DNA of 64,000 nt, taken from positions 14,549,408 through 14,613,407 of the forward strand of contig JACBWW010000016.1 in assembly GCA_020086605.1 (NCBI GenBank), in the 5' to 3' direction. Below, piece after piece: positions 50,301 through 63,175 of the stretch; position 1 is the stretch's first letter; each line of letters starts with the position of its first letter. The position numbers and the translations under genes were made by a program. The DNA comes from Lanius collurio (Eukaryota > Chordata > Aves > Passeriformes > Laniidae). A model generated the notes under the pieces. It worked only from the letters and a program-made list of their open reading frames with translations, was not told the DNA's origin and did not search any database.

Positions 50301-53300
50301 TTCTAGCTCAGAAACATTTGCATTTTCTCTTGAGATACTTTCATCAAGACTGAACTTCCTGATTTAAAACTTTCTACACTGCTGAATTTTATATGCTGTG
50401 CTTAGTGTTTTGCATATGTCTTTCCTCAGGCATTTCTCATATCTCTTTGCTGTATCTTTTTGTACTGTAATTCTATCTCATACTGCTGTAGCTTACTTTA
50501 ATTTTCTATCTTGTGCAGCATTTTATTCTCAGTGCTTTTTGCCTTTGCCCAGTGTTTCATTTAGTGCCTTTTTTTGGTTTTGTTTTTTATTTTCTTCCTC
50601 TCTACTTCCTTTGGAGATTTGCAGTGTTTGGCAGGTATTAGGTTGCACAAAGGGAAAATCTTTGACTCTTACTCCTGGATTGTAGAAGAAAATATAATTG
50701 AGGAATTGAGGTTTCATATGCATATAACATGTTACAGAATGCATTTCTAGGATTCTGTAAACTGCAGTTTGCTTTACAGGAACCACTTAGACTTGGAGGT
50801 AAGATGGCTGAAATAGAAGCATTATGCAGGAGCAATTCCCTACATGCATTTAATTCTAAGAATAAGGACCTTGTTCTGTAGGTAGATACTTCCATGTGTC
50901 TTTATTACTTGATAAAATTTAAAATCATAAGAGCTGTACTGCCGTTTAAAGTGAAGACAGATTAAATGAAAGGTTTTAATACATCTCTTAAATCCCAGTC
51001 TTGTGGATTCTTACCTAGGGTGGGTTGTGTTGTTGCAGAGGTCTTGGAAACACAGACAACCATGCAGGATCATGCAGTCAGATTTACTTATACCCAACAA
51101 TTGATGATAATAAGGTTTATGCCTTTGGATCCTCTTCTAATATTATATGAATGTGAGAAAGGAAAGAAACATTTGTAGCATTTCCTATGGCATAGGTTTT
51201 ATATTTTATTCAGTCACAATTTTTCTGCTTAAAGAATCCAGTTAAAGCAGTTCTGTATAAAAGTTCATCTTACTTCATTTGAATTGTTAGAATAAGGCTT
51301 GGTGCACCTTGCCATACCAATTGAGAACTGCCTTCAACACAGTAGTCTTAAAGTAACTGTAATATCATCTTCCTAAATTTCTAATTTTCTAATTTTACCT
51401 GCACCATGTTTTTTCCTTAACTGGAAAAGGTAAAAATATCCGTGTCTATCTTCAAATATATTGGCTAATAATAATACTAATAAATGAGTTTTATAAATAA
51501 TCCCTGTATATTCAGTTATATATCTCTGAATTAAAGTTAAATTGATCACACAGTAGGGATTTATTTCAATGTGCAGATAAATCTTATCATTCCATGTAAT
51601 GATGTCATTTAGCAATGAGTAGCTAATAATTCATTTTCCTGAGATGTCAGTTTTAGTCTGTGGGGACTTTGTTTCTGACTTTCTTTCATCTTAAAGAATA
51701 GAGTGAATTGGTGTAAATCAAGTTACTTTTCATAGTAGCAGTTTTGATTCATACCTCTGAGTTATTTGTAGAATAAATCACCAATATAAGAGAATTGATA
51801 AAGGGTATACAATTTTAGTGAAGAAAAAGAGAAGTTAATAATTTTAAAAAACCAAACATAAATGCCATATGTATTAGATTGCAATGTGTTTTAATTCATC
51901 ATTTGTTCCACAGAACTTGTGTGGCGTACAGTGATATTTTTCTTAAACTACCTATTAGTGTCAAACTAAAACATGAAAAGTCAGTGTTTTTTCAGAGAGG
52001 GATTTCTACTTTCTAGTAGATTGGTTTGTGTTCTAAGTAAGTAATCAAACCCAAGACTGGCTTTAAGTAAAGTCATGTAAAAGTTGGATGCTGCAGCTAG
52101 TTAATCCACAAAATAGAAGTACAGTAGAAATCAATTAAAAACTTCTAGTACAGCTTTCTGATCAACTTCAGTCTGGGTTTGCAGGTAACTATGTTACTAA
52201 AATGTGACATTATAACAGGCGTGCAACCATATTTATTAATTAAAGCCTTGTATTTTAGTACAGCTTAAAATATGAAGTATTTTAGAATTTTTTGCTGCCA
52301 GCATTACTATTTTATCATGTTCCATAAGATAAATGCTGTCTATAAATACTTGTCAATGGAAAAGTTAGGTGACACAAAATTTTTGCAGGACTAAATATTA
52401 AGGTTTAGTTAAGACTACTGTAATTATAGAATCATATTTTATAATTACATAAACTATTCAGTAAAAACTAGAGCTCTTTGCAAGAGGTAATGCCATGGGC
52501 AGGTGCTGCATCAGCATTTTGCTCCCTAGGAATTGGCACACTCTGGGAGCCATTAAATTTCAAGTACATTTGTCACATTCATTTTTCTTCCCTGAGCAGA
52601 GGCATTTTGCTGCCAACCACAGCACAATCCCATGAACAGCACTAGCAAACACAGTGCAGTCCTCACTTAAATAGTGCATCCTGTGGAAAGCAAAGCTTGA
52701 TTTCTTTTGGATTTGTGTCCTTTACCCCTTGAATTCCTGATTTGCCTGCTTTTCTTCTGTCTACATCTGTGTTCTCACCTCCAAGAGTCCTCTGTTGCAG
52801 CAATTCACTCCTGGAAGAGAGTGTGAGCTCTGCAGTGCAGAGATGTTTCCTGTTGGCTGCCTTGATGTGGTGCCTCTGGATGTGTGGGCTGATGGACTGA
52901 TGGAGGAATGGGATGAGAAACAGTTGAATTCTGCCTACCTGTCTCTTGTAGAGACAGTAGTTATGGTCTCACCTCCTTTCCAAGCTGCCAGTTTTTGGAG
53001 AAGACACAAGAATTCAGTTTGTCTTTCCAATTTCTTTGGTCAACATGGACCAGAAATCATTGGGGGGAAAAATACACAAATATAAAAAAAAATGCAACCA
53101 CAAGCACCAACAAACCTATTATTCTAATACAGAAAAATGTAGAAAATTGCTCTTCTGCCTGTTCATTTGGAAATGCTTACCATTTCTGAGGATGCTCATT
53201 AGTAAATTCATCTAAAATGGAGAAGGATCAATAAATAATAAAAATTGTTTTGGGGTGTAGGAAATAGCAGTTGGAAACAAATCTCAAATGCCATAGGAAT

Positions 53301-56300
53301 CATAGTCCTGATTTAAAAGCAAGAGCAAGAAAGCCCAGAAAAGATGGGGCAGTAATGTATTGACCCAGCACAGCTGTGGGGAGGGTAAGGCTCTGGCTGT
53401 GGTTTTGGCTGCACACACAAGGACCCTTAAAAGCAGCAGCAGTAAATTGTGGTTATACCCATTATGTCAATGTAAAAGTTGTGTGGTGGAACAAGGAATA
53501 AATTAGTGTCACCATAATTGCCTACTTGGTAGGGATCACTAAAACATTAGTGAGCATAATGATGCCACCAAGAAGACAAGAACAAAGTGGCTGCCATTTG
53601 TTTTGAGAATGTGGGTGTCTTTATTTGTCCATATTAACTAACCCAGCTTAAAATTGCCCCATTACTAATTTTAAGTTTTTGTTCTGCTCTTTGATGAGTT
53701 TCAGCAGCATCTCCAGCATGAACTGCAGAACTGACCAGCAGTATCTTTTAAAAAGAAATTGCATGAGCAGTACGTATTGTACAAGCTTCTTTCAGTCATC
53801 AGTGAGTTCTAATCAATACAGTTGTTCCTTTGGTACAATACAGGCATTTGAGAGTTAGAAAGGTCCTACTTTTGGAGTCCTTTGAACTTTGTTCTTGGTA
53901 GGAATAGCCAGCTGATTTTTCATTTTTCATCTTGCTTTGGATAGCTCAAAGTAAAAATATTGCTGCTGTTTTGTGTAACAGCCTTTGATGGCTTTATGCT
54001 TTCTAAGCCAAGGACCAGCTGTGTTTGTCCATGGTTTATTATAGTGAGTACTAATAAAAATACATTTTTTGCTAATTTTCTTCCTTATTTCTAACTTTTC
54101 TTCCCCTTCTTTAGCCAGAAAGTATCCATTAATAATGCTTTGTATTGCTGTTAGAACATTCAGCCACTCATGATTGTAGATCATATTTGTGTAATTCAGT
54201 TCTAATATTCAGATATCACAATAACAGATAATTGGAGGGAATGTGTTAATTTGTTCCTATGGCAAGAGTATATACCTGAATAATTGAGTGTATGTGTGTG
54301 TCTTGCTTGGATGGAAACCTGCAGAAACTAATGTAGAGTGAGTTGAAGGAGTTCAGTAATGGCTGTCGTCAGCTTTCTGTGCTTGTTTTGTCAGAGGATT
54401 TCTGTGCAGGTGCATTGGTTTCATGGCAACATGAGTCGCTCTTACTTTGTCTCTGGAGTAAAGCTCCTTCTGAACAGTTGCTTTCCCCAGCATCTTTTCT
54501 AGAGAAGAATATCCAGGTAGTCATGCTAAAGGAATCTCTGTGGTGTTTTCCCTCAGTAAAGGAATTGGGACCATTCTAATTAAGAGATGATGAGGGGGAA
54601 GGAGATGAAGTTTGGGATATGCTGTCAATCTGTCTTTCTGTGCCCCTTGAGAAGAAAACAATTTTACTGTCATTATCTTGTGTCAATTCAAGCGTGGAAA
54701 ATAAAGGAATGACAGGGAACTGTATCTTTTTCCCTGCTGAATGTCACTGTCCTGCAGACAAACAGTCTAGAGTGCTGTCAAAGAGTATCAAAAGGCTTTA
54801 AACTGTGTTTACTGGAGGAGGACTGGTGGATGGTGTTTCGTTGATAAGACTGAAACAAGATCCATGTTTCTTTAGGGGCACAGAGACCTAACTGCTACTA
54901 AAAATTCTGAAAAGTTGCTGGAAGTGTGGTTATTTGATAAGGGTGCTTTTGTACAGCTAATATTAAATCCTGCTGAGTGTATTGGACAGCTCTTGACAAG
55001 AATGAAGCCTATAGAAATATATGAGTGGGTGTTCTGTTTCTGGGGAAGAGTTAAGAATTTAAGAAAGAAGGGGACATCACAAGTTGATAACCAATAAAAT
55101 ATTATTCAGATGCTTGAAACACAAATTCTGAAGCTGTGAAGGTTGAAAGAAAGGAAAAATTTGAGTGGAAGATGGTTCCAGGTAAATTACTGCAGTAGGA
55201 TTTTGTTTTGCCTTGGGATTTGTTGGGTCTTTAAAAATGTGCTTTTTGGGTTAGTTCTGTTTTGTTTCAAATAGGTGTGAGGCTGACATTCGGAAATAGT
55301 GCTTTTTGTTCCATTTTTGGCACAGTAGACTTTGAGAAGCCATTAAATGTGTACTTTAGTTGTTTAATGTATAACATAGCGATGCAGTTTAATTATTTAC
55401 TTATCTTTGAAATACTTTAAAAGGTCTGAAGTATGAATATTAAATATGCATAGTGAAAGTACAGTAAATGACAGTATGTGTAAAGAGGTTAAGCCAGAGT
55501 AGAAAGCAATTGATGAGAGTTGCAGAAAAGGCTGTATGTAAGTAGATTACCTTGGTCACAGTGTCTAAGCATTAGGTGAGTAAAAACCCCCCATATGCTG
55601 CTGCTTCCAGGCAAACGTGCTTTTACAAGTCTTGACGGGTTGATCTATGTATGCTCTTTTTGATTATGGCCTTAAACTCTTTGCTGTTTCTAAAGGGAGA
55701 TCAAAGAAGGGCCATTCTGCATCAGTCTGTTGTGCTTTCTCATTGCTGTTGTGTGCTCTACACATCCAGCATTGAATCCCAGACTCTTCCAGAGTGCAGT
55801 TAGAGATTGTTAAAAACCTTAGCTACGCATCAGAATAATTTGCAAGAGACTTTGCAGTGTCAAAATTAGTGTATTGTGACACTGGCAAAGATTTCAGCCC
55901 AAACTTAGGAGCTGGAAGCATTTTCTGTTATTTCTGAACTCAAAGAAACAAAGCCTAAACAAAAAAACCCCACACTTCTTTGAAATTACAAGATTGTGTT
56001 TGATCTGATTCTCAGGTTTCTGCAGGGAGCCAATCTCTTAAACTACAGCTCCTTGGGTGACTTAGAAATTCTAAGTACAATTAAAGTTTCCCTTTTCCTA
56101 CGTAATTTACAGTCTGATAACATGTTTAATATCCAGTACTTTCTCATCTTGGCGTTTAATAAGGGATTTTTTCAAAAATTGCTGTTAGTAGACCAAAATC
56201 CAGAGTAATAAACTACCAGGGCATGGGAGAGCGGGTTATAATCTGTACTTTGCTGGAGTGCCAGTAGATGGCAATGAAACAAAGACTTCCTCAAATGCTC

Positions 56301-59300
56301 CCAGTGACTGATAACCAGTTCTGTGTCACAGCTCTTGGAAACACACCATAACAAGGTTTTTTCTATATATTTTTTACTGTGTTTTATTATGAGATGTGTG
56401 TACGCCCTCATGCAAAACAATTTACCTGCATGAGAACTAATGAGTATTTCTAAATGATGATACACATTTTTAGTGTCAGAGCCTCCCAAAATTGATGATA
56501 CTGTACATTTTAACATACTGTGTAAACTATATATAACTGGAGGAGCACAATTAGTTTCAGGAATGGAAACTGATGACCACCAACTGCACAGCATTTTAGA
56601 AGTCAAGAGGCTAAATCACTTCTTTTTAATTAGGCATCAAAGTACATATCTTTGCAAGGTACTGAATGATGTGAGACAAGTATAGCTGCCAAAGTAATTT
56701 CAAGTGACTTTGGATATTGATTTTGAGTTTTGTTTTGGTTTTTTGTTTTGTCTTGGGTTTGGTTTTGTGTTTTGGTTTTTTTTTTTTTTTTATTGGTGTG
56801 AATGTTCTACAGCCACTTCATTTCACCCACTAATTTGATTTAGGTACCTAAAAGTTAAAATCTTCATTTTGTAGTATCAGTTGCTCATATCACTTACTCA
56901 ACCAAGGCTTAAAGTACAGTACATTCTTCTCTTCAAGGGAGGGGAAACCTGCAGAAACCATGGAGGGACTTTCTGACTGACAGACTCTTACTGTAAAAAA
57001 TTAATTTATTTAAAAATGATGAATGATGTGTCCCCTTTTACAGGTCAGTGCCAAGTCATTTTGTATAAAAAACAAGAGTTAACTTAAGAAGCATGCAGTT
57101 GTTAAGGCAGATTGATTCCTATTCATATGGTGTTTTTTAAAGGCTGCTGTTAGGTCCTGATGCAGAGAAGCTAAAATCTGTGATGTGACTGGGTACTCTG
57201 ATTTGGAAATGTAAATGCTATAAGAATGGAAAAAATGGAGGGGAAAAGCATTTTGAAAGTAAATCTCAATAAACTGGATCAGCATGGACATAGGTCTCAT
57301 TAAGGTAATAGATCCTATTCTCAAGTTTTGTCACAGGCAAGAGAGGAGGCTGCTGTGTCTCTAATCACTATTAGAACAAGATTCGTGGAAATTAAATACA
57401 TGTGTAATTGCTTATGGCACAGCTTCCAGAAATCTGGCTCTGCTCTGTGATAATTATTTCATAGAGCAGTCCAAAAGAGTGGAGTACTTACCACTGCAAA
57501 AGAAAAACTGAATCAGCAGAAATTCCTGCTGATCAGTGTCAATCTGTAAGAAGTAGCTTTCCTTTTTTAAATATTGGTCCCTCAAAACCCAGTGTTAATC
57601 AAGGTTTTTCAGCAGAGATAGTGAAGCTGTTTCTGTGCTGTACTGAATGATTTGAGTGTTCATCTGGAAGATTGCTGGCAATTAACATTATTTAAGAACT
57701 TGCAAGAGTGTTTCAATACTGGGATTGTGGGAACAGAATTATATTATCTGGAGTGAGAGTTTTCCTGCAAAGAAAACTGCTTTGGGTTTTGTGTGTGCTA
57801 ACCAGTTAGTATTTAGCACTGAGGAAAGGGCAACTTCAGTCAGTGGAGGGAACCTGTCTGTGAGTTTACTCGAGTGTGTTTGGTTTTGGCAAAGGATGTG
57901 AGATAATTTTCCTTGGTAATTCCTGACAGATCTTTCAGAGAAAATAATGTAACTAATTGTTGCTGAATGATGTAGAGGTGGTTGCTCTTTGAATGCCTCG
58001 TTGAAGGATGGAGCTGGTTTTGCAGCAGATTAATGAGCTACTTTCTCTTTTATTAGACTTTTTCAATTTTGGAGAATTTTAACGCAACTGCAGGAGGTAG
58101 TTTGGATTAGAACTGTACTTGCTTACAAAGAGCCTGGAAATGTGGAGAGCAAAATTGTTAGCCACCTTTTTGTTGGTTTGTTTTGGTCTGTTTTGGGGGG
58201 GGGAGGTTTGTTGGTTTGTTGTTTTTATTTTTTTTTTTTAAATGGTCGTGGAAATGATTCACATGATCTCTTTTGTGTTGTGCAGCAGAACGCAAAAGAT
58301 TGTGGCAGTGTTTGAGATTAGGAGGCCAGAATAGACAGATGCTTCAGGAAGGGGCTCAGTGTTTTGCTATTATTTAGCTTGCTGCTTTTTCATAGAAATA
58401 CTTGGCTTTATTACAGTCACAGAGGACCAGAGAGCCTGTAGAAATAGTAGTTGTTCAAAACTTAACATTTGCAGGCATACAGCTCACTAAAAAGTCCTGT
58501 TGAAGTTGAAAGGGATGTGCAGTGGTTTGGGTAGAATGCAGTTCTGCAGCAAGTGTAAAGTACCAGAATATGGAGCAAACTGTGTATTTCAGAACAAGTA
58601 TTTTCAATTTTTTTTCCTAGGCAATGGAAGATCCCCAAATTCTCATTTTTGTGTATTTCAGTACTTCTGATACTCACTTGATAAAACTGCAGTCTTATTT
58701 TTGGGCCTCAGAATATATTAATTCATAAAAACAGAATATGGAAGTTAAATTAGGTGGCTCCATATTAATCCGTTTCTTAGCAGAGGGACAAAAAGTGCTG
58801 GGAAACCTTTTTATCTCTTCAGTTATTTCATTATAATGTTACTCTAGTCACAGATCAGTATCATGTGACATGTTTTCGAATGATCCTTACATTATTGTAT
58901 TTTTACTTAATTCCACAAAGACCACTTCAGTGAGGTCACATGAATGTTTTAATGAAGGAAGTAAATGAAGTTGAATACTCTTGGTTTTGTGTTATTTTTC
59001 CTCAAACATAAATTCATCTTTCCATTCAGACTAAGTTATTGAAGGCTACCTCATTAAGATGATTCCTTCCCTTTACACATGTGAATCATCATTAAATTAT
59101 TGCTTCATCTAAATCTCCAACATTTGGTTGCTTTTTACTTTTATATATTTACATGTTTTAAATGAAATTATTACTTTCTTCCAATTTAATTTAGAAAATC
59201 AATTGCTTAAATACAATTTGAACAAATGAAGTAAAATGGCTCAAGAAAAAAATGTTAAATAAATACCTGTCTTTTTCTTGGATGCAAATTTGTGCACACT

Positions 59301-62300
59301 GCTGAGCCTCTGTTACTGTGACTCTGCTAACACGAGTTTGGGCACCTGCTGATGGAAACAGGCTTTTTGTTGTCTAGGGTAAATCCTCTCCCCAGGTATC
59401 TTTGAGCTCTTCTGTGTTGTTACAGCTGCATCTGCATGAGGATGTTGGCATCCTGCCTGTTTGATGTCCCTGGAGCCTGCAGGGCTCAGAGGTGCTGCCA
59501 GCCCCGAGTGCAGGCAGAGCTCCCTGAGCACGTGCTGTGTGTAAGGGCTGAGTAAAGGTCTTCATTCCACTGTGTGTAAGGGCTGAGTAANCATTACCTC
59601 AGTAACCTCTAGATCTTTTCTGTTGTATCCATGGAATTCATTGTTCCAGGCTTGTCTTTGTTTTAGCAATAAGGGAACAGAAAGAAAATTTACTGAAATA
59701 CTGTAGTAGTGAACAGCTCTTACCTGATTTTAGTATGAGTATTTTGTGCTGAACTAAATTACAGTTGTAGTATTAAATGTCAGAAAATATTTTCATGAAG
59801 AAAATTGATACATAATAATTTGCAACAACAGGGGCCATGGGTAACTATGGGATTTCAGAAACTGAATTGGGCAACTATAACTTTAAAGCTAATAAAAGGT
59901 ATTAAGTGTGGTTAACTATTTTTTAAAGGCTGTGTTAAATGTCATATGATTTCCTGAGTATGAGTTAACTGTATCAAACACAGTTTGGAAAGCACACGTT
60001 ACTGGGTACAGGCATGACAGTCACATCAGTGAGACTCGAATGTGTCTGTTAAATAGTCCAAATTGTCTGTGAATCTGAGGGAACACTGACATTTTTATTC
60101 AGCTTCTGTATTCTTAGGGCAATCTGGTTTGAATTTATTTTGCAAATTACTTATTCCTTGGTTTGTTGTTACATTTCAAGAATTATGTTCTGCTTTAAGG
60201 TGGGGCTTCTACAAAATGCCGTGTATCTAAACCATTCCTGTCCAGCATTTGGATGGTTGAGTGAAATGTTAAAATTCTGTGGTAGTTACTTGTATTGGGG
60301 TAGAAGGAAGCTGATGTTGAAGTGGGAGAGAAATTAGCTTATTTTGTTTGTGGTATTTTTAACTTTATAAACAAAGCTTGTTGGTTACAGCTATTGAGAA
60401 TATGAACTGAGGTTGTCCCTGACACCATATTGTTTCAGCTACTACAGAATGTATGTTTAAAGGAAACCACTGGAGAGTTAAATATTTTTTATGGGTTATA
60501 TAAATTCATCTACTCTTAAAATAAATTTAATTTATTTTTACTTTAATTCAGTAAAAATGTTTATGAAATGGTTCAGATAAGCTATGAAATATGGTAGGTA
60601 CTGGTAGGTAACCATGGCTAGTGCTTAGGTGGGGGGTGTCACTTTTAAAGGCAAATGCAGTGAGATGTTTTCCTTTGTCTCTGTAGTTATCAGAGACTGT
60701 TACAGACGATTGCTGTACTCGAGGCTCAACGTACTCAAGCAGTTCAAGATCTTGAAAGTTTAGGCAGACACCAGAGAGAAGCACTGAAAGATCCTATTGG
60801 ATTTGTGGAAAGACTCCAGAAGAAGGTATTTCTATGGACTTTTCCTAAGTCTTACTTGGAATTTTTTTTAATAACTAGTAACTCACCCTCTATAGAAATT
60901 GGAGAATAGTTATATATACTTGGCATAAAAATTACAAGTTTAAGCCTTTTAACTGCTGAGCAAAAATACCTCTTTGCTTTCTTATTAGATCTGTAAGAAA
61001 TAGGTCTCTTCAATGATTTTATCAGATATGCTTCGTTTCCTTTGGTTTTGGTACATAGAAATGTAATTTTAAAATTTCTACTTGTAGTGTTGGTATTTTA
61101 AGACAACTTGAAATCTACAGGTGACTGGAAGTATCATGAAAAATTTCTAATCTTTCTCATTTGAGAACTGAAACATGCTTTGAGTGAATTTGATAGGGTA
61201 TATTTAAAGAGCATGAAATGTAATCTATATCCCAAACCCAAAGTGAACACTAGAACACATAACAGTTACAGATGACAGAATATTGGCTGATAGAAGAGAA
61301 TCCATTTCTATAAGGAAGAATTTTCTTTTTAAGTTGTAAAAAAACCTTATCATAACAGGAATACTGAAAAAATGTTTTCAGCTTGAATCCTTTATTGCTG
61401 CAGCATCTACCACTGGCAAACATGGGTACCTGCTAGTTTGATAGCAACATTGTATTTCAGTGAAGAATGGAGTTGTGGTTCTCTTTTCTTAGTTTTGTAG
61501 ACACCTAAGTCAGATGTAAGCCCCTTGGTTTCAGTAGTTGCCTTAAGTGTTAATAGCATGCATGATGTAAGAGTGTTGCATTTGGTAGTCATTTTTGGGG
61601 GAAATACTAATGACAGTTTATAGTACTCTGGTGTATTTTTGTCCAAAAAGGACCAAGGGAATAATAGTCTTGCAGTTGACCTTTAAACAAAAAGGTGAGC
61701 TTTGCCACAGTATTGTTCTAGGCAGAACACAGTAAAATCAGTACAAAACAGGCAGAGATTGCCCTGATGGGAGGAGTTGAGGTTTATCAGGTGATAAAAC
61801 TGTGAATCTTTTGGGTTCCTGGGTTAAGAAAGGTACAGATCCTGAGCTAACAGTATGTTTAATAAGGACAGTCAGAAACAGGTTATTGAAGTGTTAAACA
61901 CCTAATTTCAGCTGTGAAATGCATGCTTTAAAGTTTTATGCTCAATAAGCCATCATTGACCGTGCCTCTGCATATTTTATATGCACTGTTGTGTATTATT
62001 CTTGAAAGATCTCACCTTCTCTTTAAAAAAACTGTGCACTGCATGGCACTTCAAAAATTCTGGTTTTCCATTCTTCTGTCAAATAAAAAGCAGCATTGGG
62101 TTTTGTAGCATTTCAGTATTTGTAGGTTTTTGTTTGGATATAAAATGATTGCATTAAATATTGTTTTTTACTTTTTATTCTTGTTTTGTCAGGTTGATAT
62201 GGGTCTTCCATTTCCTCAGAGAGTTGTTCAGCTCCCTGAGATTGCCTGGGACCAATACACCACTAGCCTTGGAAACTTTGAGAGAGAATTCAAAAACCGA

Positions 62301-63175
62301 AAACGAAACAGTAGGAGAGTGAAGCTGATTTTCGACAAAGGTAAAAGAAAGTGGGTGTATGTTACAAGAAAGAAATGACCAGTGTGGAAGTTCAATAATT
62401 CTTCCTTCGTGTTGCTTACAGTAGGTATACCTGCAAGACCAAAAAGTCCTTTGGATCCCAAAAAGGATGGAGAGTCTGTTTCATACTCTGTCTTGCCTTT
62501 AAGTGATGGTCCAGAAGGCTCCACAAACAGTCGTCCACAGGTAGTTGTTCAAAAGAAAAGAAAAAAAAATCACAAGATAGTGATTTTTAATTTTTTTTCT
62601 TTTTTTCAGAATGTGAATATCTTAACTGTTTCTTCAAATGTTCATGTTGGTGATGGGCAACATGCCATTCTTGTACTCAAATCCTGGAACTAAACTTTGT
62701 CTTAGGCAAATTTTGTTTTGAAGTCTCATGCTTTGGTTTGGTTTTGGTTTAACTTAAATAGGAAAAGGATTCAAATGAATTGTCCCAGCTATTATTTTTC
62801 TAAACACATATTCCATTTTATTTGAACAGATGATAAGAGGGCGACTTTGCGATGAGACCAAACCTGAAACTTTTAACCAGCTGTGGACTGTAGAGGAACA
62901 GGTAATGGGAAACTCTTTAATTTTGTAGCTATGGTAACATACTTGAGCATAAAAGTAAAATGTGTAATAGTGTTTATAGCACTTGGGAGATCAGAGTCAC
63001 ATGTATTTAGATACTTGAAAACTCATACCTGTACTAGGAAGAATGTATTTATTCCTTTTCACTGTTGATTTAGAAAAAGCTCGAGCAATTGCTTTTGAAG
63101 TATCCACCAGAGGAAGTAGAGTCCCGACGGTGGCAGAAGATAGCAGATGAACTGGGAAATAGAACAGCAAAGCAG
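45753..63175 (+). CDS. ZZZ3: ZZZ3, zinc finger ZZ-type containing 3 (N-terminal 697 residues; continues past window)
   Basis: Coding runs from ATG 45804 through six exons (to 47314, then 60687-60825, 62193-62340, 62422-62540, 62830-62901, 63074-63175) for exactly 697 codons, where the human protein has about 903. ZZZ3 is a subunit of the ATAC histone acetyltransferase complex; its ZZ domain binds the histone H3 tail and it supports H3K9 acetylation at ribosomal protein genes (known biology). Seen here are a long, Ser-rich, probably disordered N-terminal region (1-480) with basic motifs such as RSRSPKKRP and SPRKRG, an acidic patch ([11 protein letters not shown], about 480-491), a conserved middle with [18 protein letters not shown], and the first part of the SANT/Myb domain (about 653-697; W658 and W683 are core residues). 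The ZZ finger lies beyond the right edge. There is no frame break. Confidence 0.96.
47901..47917 (+). repeat. Short (TGA)n microsatellite
   Basis: Five TGA units and a partial sixth in the intron just after the first ZZZ3 coding exon. Confidence 0.9.
56728..56797 (+). repeat. G/T-rich low-complexity tract ending in 16 T
   Basis: Repeated gttttg/ggtttt words ending in T16 (56776-56791). On the other strand this reads as an A-rich CAAAAC string, as often seen in bird introns. Confidence 0.85.
58165..58242 (+). repeat. G/T-rich low-complexity tract with G9 and T runs
   Basis: tgttggtttgttttggtctg leads into nine G (58195-58203) and then a further ggtttgttggtttgttg string and a T run. Same character as the tract at 56.7 kb. 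Confidence 0.85.
59535..59591 (+). repeat. 21-base direct repeat abutting a single N
   Basis: ctgtgtgtaagggctgagtaa occurs at 59535-59555 and again at 59570-59590. The second copy ends exactly at the lone N at 59591. This looks like a contig join where an overlap was not merged, though a real tandem duplication is possible. Confidence 0.85.
60687..60825 (+). CDS. ZZZ3: ZZZ3 coding exon 2
   Basis: The acceptor is ttgtctctgtag and the donor gtattt. The first base completes Asp504. The frame reads [20 protein letters not shown] then [19 protein letters not shown] and VERLQKK. It is highly conserved in ZZZ3 and helix-rich, and probably forms a coiled coil. Confidence 0.95.
60826..62192 (+). other. 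ZZZ3: ZZZ3 intron, no further feature seen
   Basis: A 1.37-kb intron bounded by gtattt and ttgttttgtcag. AT-rich, with no recognisable repeat. Confidence 0.9.
62193..62340 (+). CDS. ZZZ3: ZZZ3 coding exon 3
   Basis: The acceptor is ttcttgttttgtcag and the donor gtaaaa. The frame reads [20 protein letters not shown] then [13 protein letters not shown] and a basic run [15 protein letters not shown] (residues about 551-599). It ends with one base of a Val codon. Confidence 0.95.
62341..62421 (+). other. ZZZ3: ZZZ3 very short intron (81 bases)
   Basis: Donor gtaaaa and acceptor ttgcttacag are 81 bases apart, near the lower size limit for vertebrate introns. If retained, translation adds [12 protein letters not shown] and stops at 62376-62378, before the SANT and ZZ domains. 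Confidence 0.92.
62422..62540 (+). CDS. ZZZ3: ZZZ3 coding exon 4
   Basis: The acceptor is gttgcttacag and the donor gtagtt. The frame reads [18 protein letters not shown] then [14 protein letters not shown] and NSRPQ. The preceding intron is only 81 bases long. The frame joins cleanly on both sides (Val600 shared; ends on Gln639). Confidence 0.94.
62541..63073 (+). other. ZZZ3: Two short ZZZ3 introns flanking coding exon 5
   Basis: Introns 62541-62829 and 62902-63073 lie on either side of the 72-base exon 62830-62901. Both have GT/AG ends. The first contains a purine-rich stretch (aaagaaaagaaaaaaaaatc) followed by a T-rich tract. Confidence 0.9.
62830..62901 (+). CDS. ZZZ3: ZZZ3 coding exon 5, start of SANT/Myb domain
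   Basis: The acceptor is ttatttgaacag and the donor gtaatg. Exactly 24 codons read [19 protein letters not shown] then [15 protein letters not shown] is the start of the Myb-like helix-turn-helix; W658 is the first core tryptophan. Confidence 0.95.
63074..63175 (+). CDS. ZZZ3: ZZZ3 coding exon 6, SANT/Myb domain
   Basis: The acceptor is tgttgatttag and the donor gtaaca. Exactly 34 codons read [20 protein letters not shown] then [15 protein letters not shown]683 and GNRTAKQ are typical of the second and third helices of a Myb/SANT repeat. The next expected residues (VASRVQKYF type) are not found before 64000. Confidence 0.95.

Larger units (their letters stand above)
47315..60686 (+). other. 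ZZZ3: ZZZ3 intron (13.4 kb)
   Basis: Between donor gtatgt and acceptor ctgtag. It is AT-rich, with a GAT microsatellite, G/T-rich strings and poly(T) runs, and a single-N join at 59591. Long open frames such as 56172-56606 (minus strand) show no recognisable product. No RNA gene was seen. Confidence 0.85.

Noticed and set aside
52795..53085. 96-codon frame with [10 protein letters not shown] / [18 protein letters not shown] text
   Set aside because: It starts at a non-ATG codon, has no splice-site or poly(A) support, and I recognise no family. Probably chance in a less AT-rich block.
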